Source of the DNA: an uncultured Paracoccaceae bacterium
GTDB lineage: Bacteria; Pseudomonadota; Alphaproteobacteria; Rhodobacterales; Rhodobacteraceae
NCBI GenBank assembly: GCA_947488175.1
Contig: CANKYO010000005.1
Coordinates: 1-64,000, forward strand
Direction: 5' to 3'
DNA: 64,000 bases
Part shown: positions 63,722 to 64,000 of the stretch, in pieces
How positions within the stretch are numbered: the stretch's first letter is position 1
How the letters are laid out: every line of letters starts with the position of its first letter
Program-made: the position numbers and the translations under genes
The notes under the pieces: model-generated
What the model saw: only the letters and a program-made list of their open reading frames with translations
The model's database searches: none
What the model was told of the DNA's origin: nothing

Positions 63722-64000
63722 CTATCTGGCGAATGACCGCAGCACGGTGCAGAGTTCTACCCTAGGATCCGCATTCTCGGGATCGACATGGATGTGGCTA
63801 AAATATGCGCCAGCGGCATCCGAGGACTTTGCCTGTTCGAAGACGGCATCTGCATGGGCGCGGCTTTGCCAGAGGATCACATCGACAAATGTTCCGTCGT
63901 CTTTGCGAACAAAGTCGCGCCGGATGAAGCCATCCTGCTTGTCGAGAAACGCTTTCTGAAAGGTGTCGGAAGCGGCGAGCAAGTCAGATTCTGCGCTCGT
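63722..64000 (-). CDS. Antibiotic-biosynthesis-monooxygenase-like small protein (partial)
   Basis: The leftward frame is open to the window edge, so the N-terminus lies outside. The visible part reads DKQDGFIRRDFVRKDDGTFVDVILW, a dimeric alpha+beta barrel pattern of ABM/stress-responsive type, then an Asp/Ala-rich helix and a C-terminal strand. The predicted TTG start at 63982 is probably internal. Function is unknown. Confidence 0.55.
   Translation of the reverse strand, partial: TSAESDLLAASDTFQKAFLDKQDGFIRRDFVRKDDGTFVDVILWQSRAHADAVFEQAKSSDAAGAYFSHIHVDPENADPRVELCTVLRSFAR

Overview
The window looks like chromosomal DNA of a Roseobacter-group alphaproteobacterium (Rhodobacterales). The support is the gene set (cyclic beta-1,2-glucan synthase, FixL-like oxygen sensor, TMAO/DMSO reductase, serine-glyoxylate aminotransferase, class II CoxL-like protein), the order pcm-tolC-(acidic protein)-cobQ-efp-valS, and several intergenic mosaics of a kind I associate with this group. 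No species is claimed.

Layout. (1) 1-9 kb is a mixed segment: an iron-type periplasmic binding protein, a winged-helix/TPR regulator, a homocysteine S-methyltransferase, an exported AOC-barrel-like protein, a GNAT acetyltransferase, a di-heme peroxidase and a frameshifted integrase. (2) 9.2-23.1 kb is an anaerobic/electron-transfer and cell-surface block: a Gly-rich exported protein, a lipoprotein with a TbpB-like tail, an RTX protein of unknown function, a Gln-Asn-repeat lipoprotein, a monoheme-plus-beta-barrel protein, a two-gene flavocytochrome (Tat flavoprotein plus tetraheme c) and a TMAO/DMSO reductase operon (mono-heme TorC-like, TorD, TorA). (3) 23.5-39.1 kb is a low-oxygen/stress block: a stress protein broken by one stop codon, an HdeD protein, a FixL-like PAS/LOV-like hybrid kinase, a tandem universal stress protein overlapping a 2811-residue cyclic glucan synthase, and galU, which makes the UDP-glucose substrate. 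(4) 39.2-44.0 kb is a decayed mobile island next to a tRNA-Cys gene. It holds a broken phosphoribosyltransferase, an HTH plasmid-type protein with iteron-like repeats, a truncated relaxase with mobB-like and mobD-like genes nested in another frame, a HigB/HigA-type toxin-antitoxin pair, an OLD-nuclease fragment cut by a truncated IS5-type element, and an integrase C-terminal fragment. (5) 44.1-64 kb is mostly core genome: pcm, tolC, cobQ, efp, ygfZ-like, an MsbA-like ABC exporter, an aminotransferase pair, valS, a CoxL-like molybdoenzyme and a DUF2235 hydrolase.

The thread linking regions 2, 3 and part of 4 is a set of nine intergenic palindromes TTGA-N6-TCAA, the FNR/FnrL/Dnr-type half-site arrangement. 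They lie upstream of the Gly-rich protein, the RTX operon, the Gln-Asn lipoprotein, the heme-barrel/flavocytochrome divergent pair, the torC-like operon, the broken stress protein, usp-ndvB, galU and the phosphoribosyltransferase fragment. About one such motif would be expected by chance in 64 kb. I read this as one oxygen-controlled regulon joining alternative electron acceptors, surface proteins and envelope-glucan synthesis. The least described parts are the Pro-linked monoheme-barrel protein, the RTX protein and the flavocytochrome of unknown substrate.
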